From Ferrimonas aestuarii (GTDB lineage Bacteria > Pseudomonadota > Gammaproteobacteria > Enterobacterales > Shewanellaceae), in assembly GCF_005116665.1 (NCBI RefSeq), contig NZ_SWCJ01000012.1:1-64000 (forward strand): a DNA stretch of 64,000 nt, read 5' to 3'. Position numbers and translations under genes: made by a program. Shown here piece by piece: positions 57,279 through 64,000 of this stretch; within the stretch, counting starts at the first letter, position 1, and each line of letters begins with the position of its first letter. A model generated the notes under the pieces. It worked only from the letters and a program-made list of their open reading frames with translations. It did not search any database and had not been told where the DNA came from.

Positions 57279-57636
57279 CGGTTGGGGGAAAGTGGCTTTT
57301 GAGCAACGCATTGGGGATGGTTTTAGTTCGAAAAGTCCAACAGAAAGGCTAAGGGAGTCCATGCTGTTGGGTTACTGCATTTCCGGTACCGAGCATCAAA
57401 TTAATCATACTTCAGATGGGGTTTTTATGCCGGAGTGGGCGCAACTGGTTGAGTTGGCGATCCAGCGCCTTTGGCATCCAGAGGAGAGAGTTGTACTTGT
57501 TAAGCGCTATTGTCATAACGCCTTTAATGACCGAAAGGAAAAAATGAAGGGTTTGAACCTCGAACATAAGGGGCTTTTATTGAGGGCTGAGGTTGGAGTG
57601 ATGCGAGAATTAGAGGCGTTGAATTATCAGCCATGA
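57244..57636 (+). CDS. antiterminator Q-like protein
   Basis: 130 residues from a GTG with GGGAGG six bases upstream. W-G-K-V-A and the pattern of helices ending P-E-W-A-Q-L-V-E-L-A-I-Q-R-L, then E-R-V-V-L-V-K-R-Y-C, recall phage AntitermQ proteins. Support comes from position: a late promoter and a terminator lie directly after it, before lysis genes. By sequence alone it could be another regulator. Confidence 0.6.
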   Translation: MITLKQTRQALSGWGKVAFEQRIGDGFSSKSPTERLRESMLLGYCISGTEHQINHTSDGVFMPEWAQLVELAIQRLWHPEERVVLVKRYCHNAFNDRKEKMKGLNLEHKGLLLRAEVGVMRELEALNYQP

Positions 57637-57684
57637 ACCGGACATTTTTCTGTCCTGTTCTTACCCTCTTGAATTGATATTATT

Positions 57685-57713
57685 TTGGCAAGATGACGAA
57701 GTTGTCATCAAAT
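57685..57713 (+). promoter_or_regulatory. candidate late promoter (pR'-like)
   Basis: TTGGCA (57685-57690) and TCAAAT (57708-57713) are 17 bases apart. The inverted repeat GATGAC/GTCATC (57692-57709) covers the spacer and could be a Q-binding or other control site. A terminator follows 12 bases after the -10 element, as with lambda pR'-tR'. Confidence 0.5.
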
Positions 57714-57724
57714 CTCTTAGTTTC

Positions 57725-57763
57725 AACCGCTTGATGAGCTTATTTCATTGAGCGGTTTTTTTT
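57725..57763 (+). terminator. terminator at the start of the late operon (tR'-like)
   Basis: AACCGCT/AGCGGTT form a stem over a 19-base loop that has weak inner pairing, followed by eight T. Late transcripts must read through it, which is the usual job of Q. Confidence 0.7.
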
Positions 57764-57777
57764 ATGTCTGAGTGCTT

Positions 57778-58020
57778 ATGTCTCTAACTCCTGTTCAATC
57801 TAATACTGTGGCTATCGCCGTTGCCACTACGGTCATTAGTGCTCTTCTGGTTTGGTGCGGTACCGCATTGCAGTCTAGCCAAGTGGAGCTGGGTAAGCTG
57901 CAGGTTCAGGTTGAGCAGTTACGAACTGAGCTTAATGCCGCAGCTTCTACATCTGTCCAAAGAGAGCATCGCTTAACCCGCTTGGAGCGAACAGTTGCAG
58001 TTCTGGAGGCCCGGCAATGA
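57778..58020 (+). CDS. small TM plus coiled-coil protein of the lysis region
   Basis: 80 residues. One TM helix (about 10-30) is followed by a long heptad-rich helix (E-L-G-K-L-Q-V-Q-V-E-Q-L-R-T-E-L). This layout occurs in inner-membrane spanin (Rz) and some holin-associated proteins, but it is shorter than Rz. First gene of the lysis cassette. Confidence 0.6.
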   Translation: MSLTPVQSNTVAIAVATTVISALLVWCGTALQSSQVELGKLQVQVEQLRTELNAAASTSVQREHRLTRLERTVAVLEARQ

Positions 58021-58430
58021 GACATCTAAAGCTCACCACTCGCGGCGTTCCGGGTGTTGGCACTTTTGGCGAGCTGACCGAGCAAGGTCAAAAGCTATGT
58101 GTCACCGTCGAGCGCGATTGGAATAACAACCTTCCCAATATCTCTTGTGTCCCAGCAGGTGAATATACTCTAAGGCCGCATGTAAGCCCTCGTTACGGTG
58201 ATTGCCTGGTGATTGAAGCACCAAGCCTAGGCGTGACGGCCACCGGTCCAAGCCAGCGCTCGCATTGCTTAATTCATCCTGCTAATTGGCCTGATCAACT
58301 TGAAGGGTGCATTGCGCCCGGGCTTGAGTTCCACCCAGACCGTTGGGGCGTTAAGTCCTCTCGGACTGCCTTTAAGCGGCTGATGGAGACCATTACTGAG
58401 CCGGTTAAGCTAACCATTGTTCGACATTAA
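58017..58430 (+). CDS. DUF5675 family protein (phage lysis region)
   Basis: 137 residues. E-R-D-W-N-N-N-L-P-N-I-S-C-V-P-A-G-E-Y, H-C-L-I-H-P-A-N-W, L-E-G-C-I-A-P-G and W-G-V-K-S-S-R-T-A-F are characteristic of DUF5675. The conserved His and Cys resemble an L,D-transpeptidase-like site. In phages it often stands at the place of the endolysin, so it may cut peptidoglycan; this is not proven. Confidence 0.8.
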   Translation: MRHLKLTTRGVPGVGTFGELTEQGQKLCVTVERDWNNNLPNISCVPAGEYTLRPHVSPRYGDCLVIEAPSLGVTATGPSQRSHCLIHPANWPDQLEGCIAPGLEFHPDRWGVKSSRTAFKRLMETITEPVKLTIVRH

Positions 58431-58440
58431 GGAATAAACC

Positions 58441-58770
58441 ATGCGACTACTAGTTTTTGCTTTCACTCTGATGGCTTGGCCGGCACTTGCTGCAGACGTC
58501 ACACTGGATACGGTGGTTGATCTTATTACCGTGCTCGGCGGCCTGTTCGGCTCTAAAGGTGCTGCCATAGCTGCCACGATTACTACGGTCTTGCTAGCCC
58601 TGTCAGGGCTGTGGAGTCAGATTCGACCATCGATCCCAAACGATTGGATGGCTAAGCTGCATCCGTGGTTATTGTGGTTTTTTGATGATGTGCTTGGCGG
58701 CAACCGTGGTTCAGCGGCCAATGATTCTGTAACTGGGCCACAGGCCATCAAGCAGCGGTCATTGGAGTGA
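58441..58770 (+). CDS. holin-like membrane protein
   Basis: 109 residues. The N-terminus (about 1-18, ending A-L-A-A) is a signal sequence or first TM helix; a second hydrophobic stretch (about 25-60, G-A-A-I-A-A-T-I-T-T-V-L-L-A-L) is TM. The C-terminal end is polar and charged. Likely holin or antiholin by place and topology. Confidence 0.55.
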   Translation: MRLLVFAFTLMAWPALAADVTLDTVVDLITVLGGLFGSKGAAIAATITTVLLALSGLWSQIRPSIPNDWMAKLHPWLLWFFDDVLGGNRGSAANDSVTGPQAIKQRSLE

Positions 58771-58952
58771 GAGGTTTTGAACTGTTCGTTCGGCTGGTTA
58801 CTGCCATTCTTCGTATCGTCAATCGAGGCAAGTCGAAGCGCTATCAGGATGATCCTGCTCGCGCTATTGCTGGGGACGATGGTAGCGTGCAGCAGTCTCA
58901 GCAGACCTTCTCCGAGTTGGCCAAGCAATCTCGAAGTGATCGAGTTAAGTGA
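58767..58952 (+). CDS. possible 61-residue protein overlapping the lipoprotein gene
   Basis: Starts at a GTG overlapping the previous stop. The N-terminus is hydrophobic and amphipathic (F-V-R-L-V-T-A-I-L-R-I-V), the rest charged and Gln-rich. It shares 104 bases out of frame with the lipoprotein gene at 58849. It could be the inner partner of a nested spanin pair, although it is very short, or simply not coding. Confidence 0.35.
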   Translation: MRGFELFVRLVTAILRIVNRGKSKRYQDDPARAIAGDDGSVQQSQQTFSELAKQSRSDRVK

Positions 58953-59025
58953 CGGTGGCATCTGCCTTAGCCCTGAATCTGCCCGCCGACTCGCTGAACT
59001 AAGGGCTCAGTTGGAGGAAATATAG
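58849..59025 (+). CDS. small lipoprotein, outer-membrane spanin (Rz1)-like
   Basis: 58 residues from the ATG at 58849. M-I-L-L-A-L-L-L-G-T-M-V-A-C is a lipoprotein signal; the mature part starts C-S-S-L-S-R-P-S-P-S-W-P and ends L-A-E-L-R-A-Q-L-E-E-I. Size, proline-rich start and place after holin-like genes fit an o-spanin. AGG directly before the ATG may serve as ribosome site. Confidence 0.6.
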   Translation: MILLALLLGTMVACSSLSRPSPSWPSNLEVIELSDGGICLSPESARRLAELRAQLEEI

Positions 59026-59038
59026 AAAGGAGCTAGCC

Positions 59039-59719
59039 ATGGCAACCGTTGCGTATTACGGCAAAGTAAGCGTCGAGCACAACATTGCCGAGGTTGCCAG
59101 CACCTTAACTGATCTTCAGCGCAAGAGCATTCCTAAAGCCACTCGCCAAGGGCTTAATCGAGCAATCACTTCAACTCGAGGTACTGCAGTAAAGATCATC
59201 AGTGAGGAGACGGGCATCAAGCAAAAGGATGTTCGTGCCGAGTTGAGGGTTAGCAAAGCCACGTCTAAGCAAAAGACGCCATCGGCAGAGATTAAGGTAT
59301 ACCGGCGCACTAAAGCTATTAACCTCATTGAGTTTGTTACCCCAAACCGCCGGAAGCCGAGTGGAGGCAAGGGCAAACCACAGTACTTTCGCCGCCGCCT
59401 TAAGCGTCGAACCCGAAAGGGAGGTCGCAGCCGCCAGGTGGCAGGTCCATATCGGCATGAAGGTGTTGAGGCTAAGGCTTGGCGCAATAACAAAACTTAC
59501 CGTGGTGCATTCGTAGTGCGCACCTCACAAGGCGTAATCGTCGCAAAGCGAAGCGGCAAGCGGCGTGGGCACCTGAGCATGGTGTCAGGACCGAGCGTTA
59601 AAGCCACCATGGTTCAGCCTCATATCAATGAGGCGATGAAGCGGCATGCAAAGCCTCGGTTTATCACTGAGTTTGGGCGCGCTTTAGATAATGACTTGAG
59701 GCGCAGAGGCTTGCTGTGA
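59039..59719 (+). CDS. minor tail protein Z-like protein
   Basis: 226 residues, very basic. N-terminal half: A-T-R-Q-G-L-N-R-A-I-T-S-T-R-G-T-A-V-K-I-I-S-E-E-T-G-I-K-Q-K-D-V-R, matching the lambda gpZ/Minor_tail_Z pattern; C-terminus: M-V-Q-P-H-I-N-E-A-M-K-R. Such proteins complete the tail. In lambda Z is in the tail module, but here it lies before the terminase, directly after lysis. AAGGAG precedes the start. Confidence 0.7.
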   Translation: MATVAYYGKVSVEHNIAEVASTLTDLQRKSIPKATRQGLNRAITSTRGTAVKIISEETGIKQKDVRAELRVSKATSKQKTPSAEIKVYRRTKAINLIEFVTPNRRKPSGGKGKPQYFRRRLKRRTRKGGRSRQVAGPYRHEGVEAKAWRNNKTYRGAFVVRTSQGVIVAKRSGKRRGHLSMVSGPSVKATMVQPHINEAMKRHAKPRFITEFGRALDNDLRRRGLL

Positions 59720-59931
59720 GTGGGTTTTCGGGTCCTTTTGACCCCCTCCCCCCTTGTCGTGGGGGCGCGGCATCGCGGAGTTTGAGAAATTATTGGGCTC
59801 TAGGTGATCCACCGCTGGTGCCCTAGATCCTTTATGGGTGTAAGGATCCCGACCTGTGCAACCTGTGCATTTTGATCCGCCCTCCGATCTTTTTACCCCC
59901 TTCGTTTATGTGACCGGTCACAGAGGTTTTG
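59720..59931. other. non-coding region before terminase, possible packaging site
   Basis: 212 bases without a gene. It contains a run of CCCCCTCCCCCC, two direct repeats ACCTGTGCA (near 59854-59872), a CACC-GCT-GGTG hairpin, and the perfect 14-bp palindrome TGTGACCGGTCACA (59909-59922) ten bases before the small-terminase ATG. A cos site lies here in lambda-type phages, so packaging use is possible. Confidence 0.4.
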
Positions 59932-60429
59932 ATGACAAAAGTGGTGACTCCAGAGATGGCCACTGCTTTGTGGTCGCAGTCTCAGCTTGCGACAGCATTT
60001 GGTTTAGATAGGCGCACGGTTGCCAAACGTTTAAAGCCAGCGCCTGTCGCTGATGTAGTACGTGGCGGAAAGGTTTATACATTGGCTGTGGCCGCCAAAG
60101 CGGTTTTGATGTCGATGGCTGACCCAGGTGATTTGCATGACCCAGCAAAGATGGAGCCGGGTGACCGATTAAGCTGGTTTAAGTCTGAGCGAGAGCGTTT
60201 GCTGTTTGAGCAAGAGGTGCGCGAGTTGGTGCTCGATGCTGAGCATCGTGCTGAATGCGCTCTGATTATTAAAACGTGCGTGTTGATGCTGGAGACGTTG
60301 CCTGATGTTTTAGAGCGTGACTGTGGTTTGCCGCCAAAAGCGGTTGCTGCTGTAGAGGCTCGAATTGATGGTATTCGAAACGACCTAGCTGAGAAGTTGA
60401 TTGAGGCGGCACCCGATGATGCAGATTGA
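59932..60429 (+). CDS. terminase small subunit (DUF1441/Nu1 type)
   Basis: 165 residues. N-terminal winged helix for DNA recognition (S-Q-L-A-T-A-F-G-L-D-R-R-T-V-A-K-R-L), then a long helical part (W-F-K-S-E-R-E-R-L-L-F-E-Q-E-V-R-E-L) that joins the large subunit. Same type as DUF1441 of lambdoid prophages. It would find the packaging site in the preceding region. Overlaps the large subunit gene by 14 bases. Confidence 0.8.
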   Translation: MTKVVTPEMATALWSQSQLATAFGLDRRTVAKRLKPAPVADVVRGGKVYTLAVAAKAVLMSMADPGDLHDPAKMEPGDRLSWFKSERERLLFEQEVRELVLDAEHRAECALIIKTCVLMLETLPDVLERDCGLPPKAVAAVEARIDGIRNDLAEKLIEAAPDDAD

Positions 60430-62611
60430 GTATGCCAATGCATCGCAGGGCAGAATTGACGCTGCAGAGCTTATGCGTGCGCCGAGTCGGATTTCGGTCG
60501 TTGATGGAATCCAAAAGGTGATGCGGGTACCAAAAGGTGCGGGCGCTACAGATGAGTGGGATCCGACACTAACCGGTTACATGGTCGAACCGATTAACTG
60601 TTTGGCCAGTCGTGAATATGACGCCGTGATTTTTGTAGGCCCTGCTCGAACGGGCAAAACTATCGGTCTAGTCGATGGTGCGATTTGCTACGTGATCACT
60701 CACAACCCGGGTGACATGCTGCTGGTGCACTTAACAGAAGCGAAAGCCAGAGAGCATAGCCGCCGTCGTCTTGATCCTACATTTCGGCTTTCACCGTTGG
60801 TGAAAGAGTGTCTGAGCCCTAGTCGGCACGACAACAACGTCCACGACAAGATTTTCAAAAGCGGTGCCTACCTCAAGGTTGGACATCCCAGCCCAAACTC
60901 GCTGGCGTCGTCTGACTTTAAATGGGTATTCCTGACTGATTACGATCGATGGCCGCTAGATATTGGCGGTGAGGGCAGTGGCTTTGGCCAAGCATCCAAA
61001 CGAACCACCACCTATATGTCTGCAGGCATGACAATGGCGGAAAGCTCGCCGGGTCATGATGTTATTGATCCTCGCTGGCGACCATCACCTGGTAGCCATG
61101 AAGGACCACCCTGTGACGGCATTATGGCACTATACAACCAAGGTGATCGCCGCCGCTTGTATTGGCCCTGTCCGAATTGCGGTGAGTACTTCCAGCCAAT
61201 CCAAGAAACATTGAAATGGCCGGATGAGCCGGATGCAGTGAAAGCCTCCGAGGCTGCAAGAGTGCATTGCGCTCATTGCGATAAAGAGGTAACGCCAAAG
61301 CAAAAGCGTCTACTTAATCACCCTGATGTCTGCGCTTGGCTTCGAGAAGGAGAAACCATTGGTCGAGCAATTTGGCGACCGACTGATAATCCGGATCAAT
61401 TGCAATTGGCTCAAGCGGGAGAACGTGGTGGTACGCCAAGAAAAAGTCGGTTTGCGACCTTTTGGATGGAAGGGCCTGCGGCAGCTTACCAGACATGGGA
61501 GAAGTTGGCGTTTAACCTGATTAACGGTGAACTGCAGTACGAGATCACTGGCAGTCAGGAAACTTTGAAAACCACCATCAACACCGACATGGGGCGCCCA
61601 TACATTAACCGAGTGTCGCAGCAGCAACTCGATGCCGAGGCGCTGGCTGAACGTGCTGAGCCATTACCTAAGCGAGAAGTACCTGAGTGGGTGCGCTTTA
61701 TTGGAGCTGGTGTCGATGTTCAGGGTGGCGTCAATCGCCGCTTTGTGGTGCAGATGGTGGGTTATGGTGCTCACGGCGAGCGGGTATTGATTGATCGCTA
61801 CAACCTTCGTTATTCGCCACATCGTACCGAAACCGACAAAACCACTGGAGAGATCAAGCCTAAACGCATTGAGCCAGGAGCTTATCCAGAAGATTGGGAC
61901 ATCTTAGAAACCGATGTGATGGATAAAACCTACCCAATCACTAATCGGGATGGTTGGCGAATGCCGGTCCGGTTTACTTGTTGTGATCACGGTGGTGAAG
62001 CAGGCGTATCGGATAATGCTTATGCCTTTTGGCGCAAGATGCGCCGTAAAGGGCGCGCTAAGCAGTTGGATCTGGTTAAAGGTAATGGCAGCCAGTTAAA
62101 GCTCTTTGTAGAGAGTTACCCTGATAACACCGCTAACAATCGCCGGAAGGCTAAGGCTAAGGGTGATGTACCGCTGTATTTGCTTGGCAGTGATGAACTT
62201 AAAGACCGCCTGCATGCTGCATTAACTCGAAGTGAACCTGGTCCCAATTACATCCATCACCCTGATTGGCTTGGCGGCTGGTTTTATAACGAATTGGTAG
62301 CGGAAGCCAAGGGCACTGATGGCAAGTGGCGAGAGGTCAGTTCTAAAGCGCCCAACGAGGCGATCGACTGTTATTGCTATATCCACGTCGGTGCTGTTCG
62401 TCGGGGGTATGAAAAGGTCGATTGGTTAAATCCGCCGGCGTGGTGCAAGCCGATAGATGACAACCCCAATGTATTCCATCCCGATGAGCGACCCGAATTC
62501 GCTAGCGCCGAGGTGGAATCAACTCCAACCCAGCCTGAACTCGCGCCGGAAGTCGATGATGATGCCGGTGATTACCTAGCAGGCATTGATCAAAACGGAT
62601 GGCTGAGCTGA
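60416..62611 (+). CDS. terminase large subunit, GpA type
   Basis: 731 residues from the ATG at 60416. ATPase with Walker A G-P-A-R-T-G-K-T (about 75-82), followed by V-H-L-T-E-A-K-A-R-E-H-S-R-R-R-L and the Walker B-like V-F-L-T-D-Y-D. A zinc-binding C-P-N-C...C-A-H-C follows (about 255-290), and the endonuclease half has G-V-D-V-Q (about 437) and D-H-G-G-E-A (about 525). It cuts concatemers and pumps DNA into the head. Lambda GpA is 641 residues, so this one is longer. Confidence 0.95.
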   Translation: MMQIEYANASQGRIDAAELMRAPSRISVVDGIQKVMRVPKGAGATDEWDPTLTGYMVEPINCLASREYDAVIFVGPARTGKTIGLVDGAICYVITHNPGDMLLVHLTEAKAREHSRRRLDPTFRLSPLVKECLSPSRHDNNVHDKIFKSGAYLKVGHPSPNSLASSDFKWVFLTDYDRWPLDIGGEGSGFGQASKRTTTYMSAGMTMAESSPGHDVIDPRWRPSPGSHEGPPCDGIMALYNQGDRRRLYWPCPNCGEYFQPIQETLKWPDEPDAVKASEAARVHCAHCDKEVTPKQKRLLNHPDVCAWLREGETIGRAIWRPTDNPDQLQLAQAGERGGTPRKSRFATFWMEGPAAAYQTWEKLAFNLINGELQYEITGSQETLKTTINTDMGRPYINRVSQQQLDAEALAERAEPLPKREVPEWVRFIGAGVDVQGGVNRRFVVQMVGYGAHGERVLIDRYNLRYSPHRTETDKTTGEIKPKRIEPGAYPEDWDILETDVMDKTYPITNRDGWRMPVRFTCCDHGGEAGVSDNAYAFWRKMRRKGRAKQLDLVKGNGSQLKLFVESYPDNTANNRRKAKAKGDVPLYLLGSDELKDRLHAALTRSEPGPNYIHHPDWLGGWFYNELVAEAKGTDGKWREVSSKAPNEAIDCYCYIHVGAVRRGYEKVDWLNPPAWCKPIDDNPNVFHPDERPEFASAEVESTPTQPELAPEVDDDAGDYLAGIDQNGWLS

Positions 62612-62820
62612 TGGCATCACTAACTGAAATTGAGGCGATGATCGCCTTATACACCAATGCCGAGCGTGAAGTGCTGGAGGGTAAAAGCGTTAGCTTTGGT
62701 GGCCGCACATTGACGATGGAGAGTTTGGGCGAGATTCGAGCTGGCCGCAAAGAGTGGGAGCGGAAGAAGTTTCGCAGCCAGCCCGGTGGCAATAGTCCGG
62801 CGCAAGCGACGTTTGAATAA
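62599..62820 (+). CDS. gpW-like head-tail joining protein
   Basis: 73 residues: two helices with E-A-M-I-A-L-Y-T-N-A-E-R-E-V-L-E-G-K-S-V, then a beta hairpin G-G-R-T-L-T-M, and a helix with E-I-R-A-G-R-K-E-W-E. This is the gpW pattern and it has the gpW place between terminase and portal. It would close the filled head so that the tail can join. Confidence 0.8.
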   Translation: MAELMASLTEIEAMIALYTNAEREVLEGKSVSFGGRTLTMESLGEIRAGRKEWERKKFRSQPGGNSPAQATFE

Positions 62821-62829
62821 GGAGCGCCG

Positions 62830-64000
62830 ATGAACTGGTTAGAACGAGCCATTGAGGTGGTGTCGCCAAGCTGGGCTGCGGGTCGAGCCGCTAACCGCTT
62901 GCAGATTAAAGGCTTTGAGGCAGCGATGCCTTCGGTGCACCACAAAGCAAAGCGTGAAGGTCGCAGTATGAATGATGCTATCGGCTTTGCTGGGGCGTCG
63001 ATTCGAGAGCAAGCCCGCTGGCTGGATGAAAATCATGATTTGGTGATCGGGCTGCTGGATAAGATGGAGGAGCGAGTGGTGGGTGCTAAAGGCATCCAGA
63101 TTGAGCCCAATCCGTTGTCAGTTTCCGGTGAACGCCATGAGAAGTTGGCAAAAGAGATCCGTCGGCGCTGGGCTGCTCGGTCATTAAAGCCTGAAGTGAC
63201 GGGGCGTTTTACTCGACCACAAATGGAGCGCTTAGTGGCGCGCCACTGGTTGCGTGATGGCGAGATGTTTGGTCAGCAGGTTCTGGGCATCGTGCCGGGT
63301 TTAAACCATCCCTCAGGCGGTGCCTATTCAATCGAGCTGTTGCCTGCCGAATTTGTGCCCATTGATGCCACCGGCGAATTTGAAGGTCAACGGCTAAAGC
63401 AAGGGTGCTTGCTTAACAGCTGGAATCAAATTACTGGTTATCGGGTGTATAAAATGCACCCTCGTGAATATTTTAGTCGTGAGATGAAGACCATCCCTGC
63501 GGTCAATATGCTGCACTTAGCGCTGCGACGAAACACCAACGCGCTGCGTGGCATGTCGCTGCTGCACGGGGTCATCAAGCGTCTGTCGGATCTCAAGGAT
63601 TACGAGGATAGTGAGCGAATTGCAGCTCGGATTGCGGCGGCGCTGGCGTTTTACATCAAACGGGGCGACACATCTGAATACGACACTGGTTCTTACGACA
63701 AGGCTGCTAAGAAGCGGCAGATTAAATTCGCCCCCGGCATGACATTCGATGACCTCGCACCCGGTGAGGATGTGGGAATGATTGAGTCCAATCGGCCCAA
63801 CACCCACTTAAGCGAGTTTCGTAATGGTCAATTGCGTGCTGTGGCTTCTGGTAGTCGCTCGGGGTATTCGTCTATTGCCCGAGAGTACAAGGGCAGTTAT
63901 TCATCGCAGCGCCAAGAGCTTGTTGAAACCAATGAGGGGTACGCCGTTTTTCAGGACGAGTTTGTGGCCCAGTGGTCACGACCTGATTATCGTACCTGGC
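62830..64000 (+). CDS. phage portal protein, lambda family (partial)
   Basis: The first 390 codons are in the window; the frame is open at the right edge. It begins MNWLERAIEVVSPSWAAGRA, with GGAG five bases before the ATG. Family features: R-D-G-E-M-F-G-Q, L-P-A-E-F-V-P, H-L-A-L-R-R-N-T-N-A-L-R-G-M-S, R-I-A-A-A-L-A-F-Y-I, and S-S-I-A-R-E-Y-K-G-S-Y-S-S-Q-R-Q. It forms the ring through which DNA enters. Protease/scaffold and capsid genes would follow beyond the window. Confidence 0.93.
   Translation, partial: MNWLERAIEVVSPSWAAGRAANRLQIKGFEAAMPSVHHKAKREGRSMNDAIGFAGASIREQARWLDENHDLVIGLLDKMEERVVGAKGIQIEPNPLSVSGERHEKLAKEIRRRWAARSLKPEVTGRFTRPQMERLVARHWLRDGEMFGQQVLGIVPGLNHPSGGAYSIELLPAEFVPIDATGEFEGQRLKQGCLLNSWNQITGYRVYKMHPREYFSREMKTIPAVNMLHLALRRNTNALRGMSLLHGVIKRLSDLKDYEDSERIAARIAAALAFYIKRGDTSEYDTGSYDKAAKKRQIKFAPGMTFDDLAPGEDVGMIESNRPNTHLSEFRNGQLRAVASGSRSGYSSIAREYKGSYSSQRQELVETNEGYAVFQDEFVAQWSRPDYRTW

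Larger units (their letters stand above)
45400..64000. mobile_element. lambdoid siphophage-type prophage, left part (cut by window end)
   Basis: From the integrase to the right edge all genes are phage-like and ordered as in lambdoid phages: int-xis and an early leftward operon, the repressor switch, replication, antiterminator, lysis, terminase, head-tail joining and portal. Structural genes continue past the window. The left attachment site should lie between the orphan terminator (45363) and the int stop (45522). The exact end cannot be fixed without the right end. Frames are intact, so the element may still be active. Confidence 0.9.

Overview
The window looks like a chromosome segment of a marine gammaproteobacterium of the Shewanella/Ferrimonas (Alteromonadales) type. 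Two blocks have gene orders also known from E. coli and Shewanella: roxA / purB-hflD-mnmA / rluE / icd, and cspD-clpS-clpA-infA-ate-aat-cydCD-trxB-ald-lrp-ftsK-lolA-rarA-crcB-serS. The genus is inferred from synteny and protein similarity that I recognise by eye; no search was run.

Layout. 1-132: end of an IS3-like element. 179-11102: roxA, a two-gene RND efflux operon and two large paralogous M9-type lipoproteins, one with intact zinc-protease residues and one that has lost them. 11350-35099: core housekeeping block: purine synthesis and tRNA/rRNA modification (purB, hflD, mnmA, rluE), icd, the N-degron pathway (clpS, clpA, aat, ate) with cspD and infA, the CydDC thiol exporter with trxB, alanine dehydrogenase facing Lrp, then ftsK, lolA, rarA, crcB and serS. 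35445-44491: gltS, an M1 aminopeptidase operon beside a MITE-like element, and a metzincin lipoprotein cotranscribed with an outer-membrane barrel protein.

About 45.4 kb to the right edge: the left part of a lambdoid siphophage-type prophage, cut by the window end. Its leftward arm carries int, an excisionase-like gene, ssb, several unknowns, an MT-A70 methyltransferase and a zinc-ribbon protein behind a good promoter. The switch region has an S24-type repressor whose self-cleavage residues are missing, facing a small Cro-like gene and a CII/CP76-type gene. The rightward arm carries an O-like replication protein, DUF968 and DUF1064 nucleases, a Q-like antiterminator, a late promoter followed by a terminator, a lysis cassette, a Z-like tail protein, terminase small and large subunits, a gpW-like joining protein and a partial portal.

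Most unusual points: the dead M9 paralogue; the roxA Shine-Dalgarno inside a perfect hairpin; repeated copies of the octamer AGTTAACT at prophage control points, including a 22-bp inverted duplication; a probably non-cleavable repressor; an SSB whose acidic tip is buried by a 14-residue tail; a row of four hairpins before the replication gene; and a 264-bp MITE at the 5' end of the M1 peptidase gene. I saw no rRNA, tRNA or CRISPR array.
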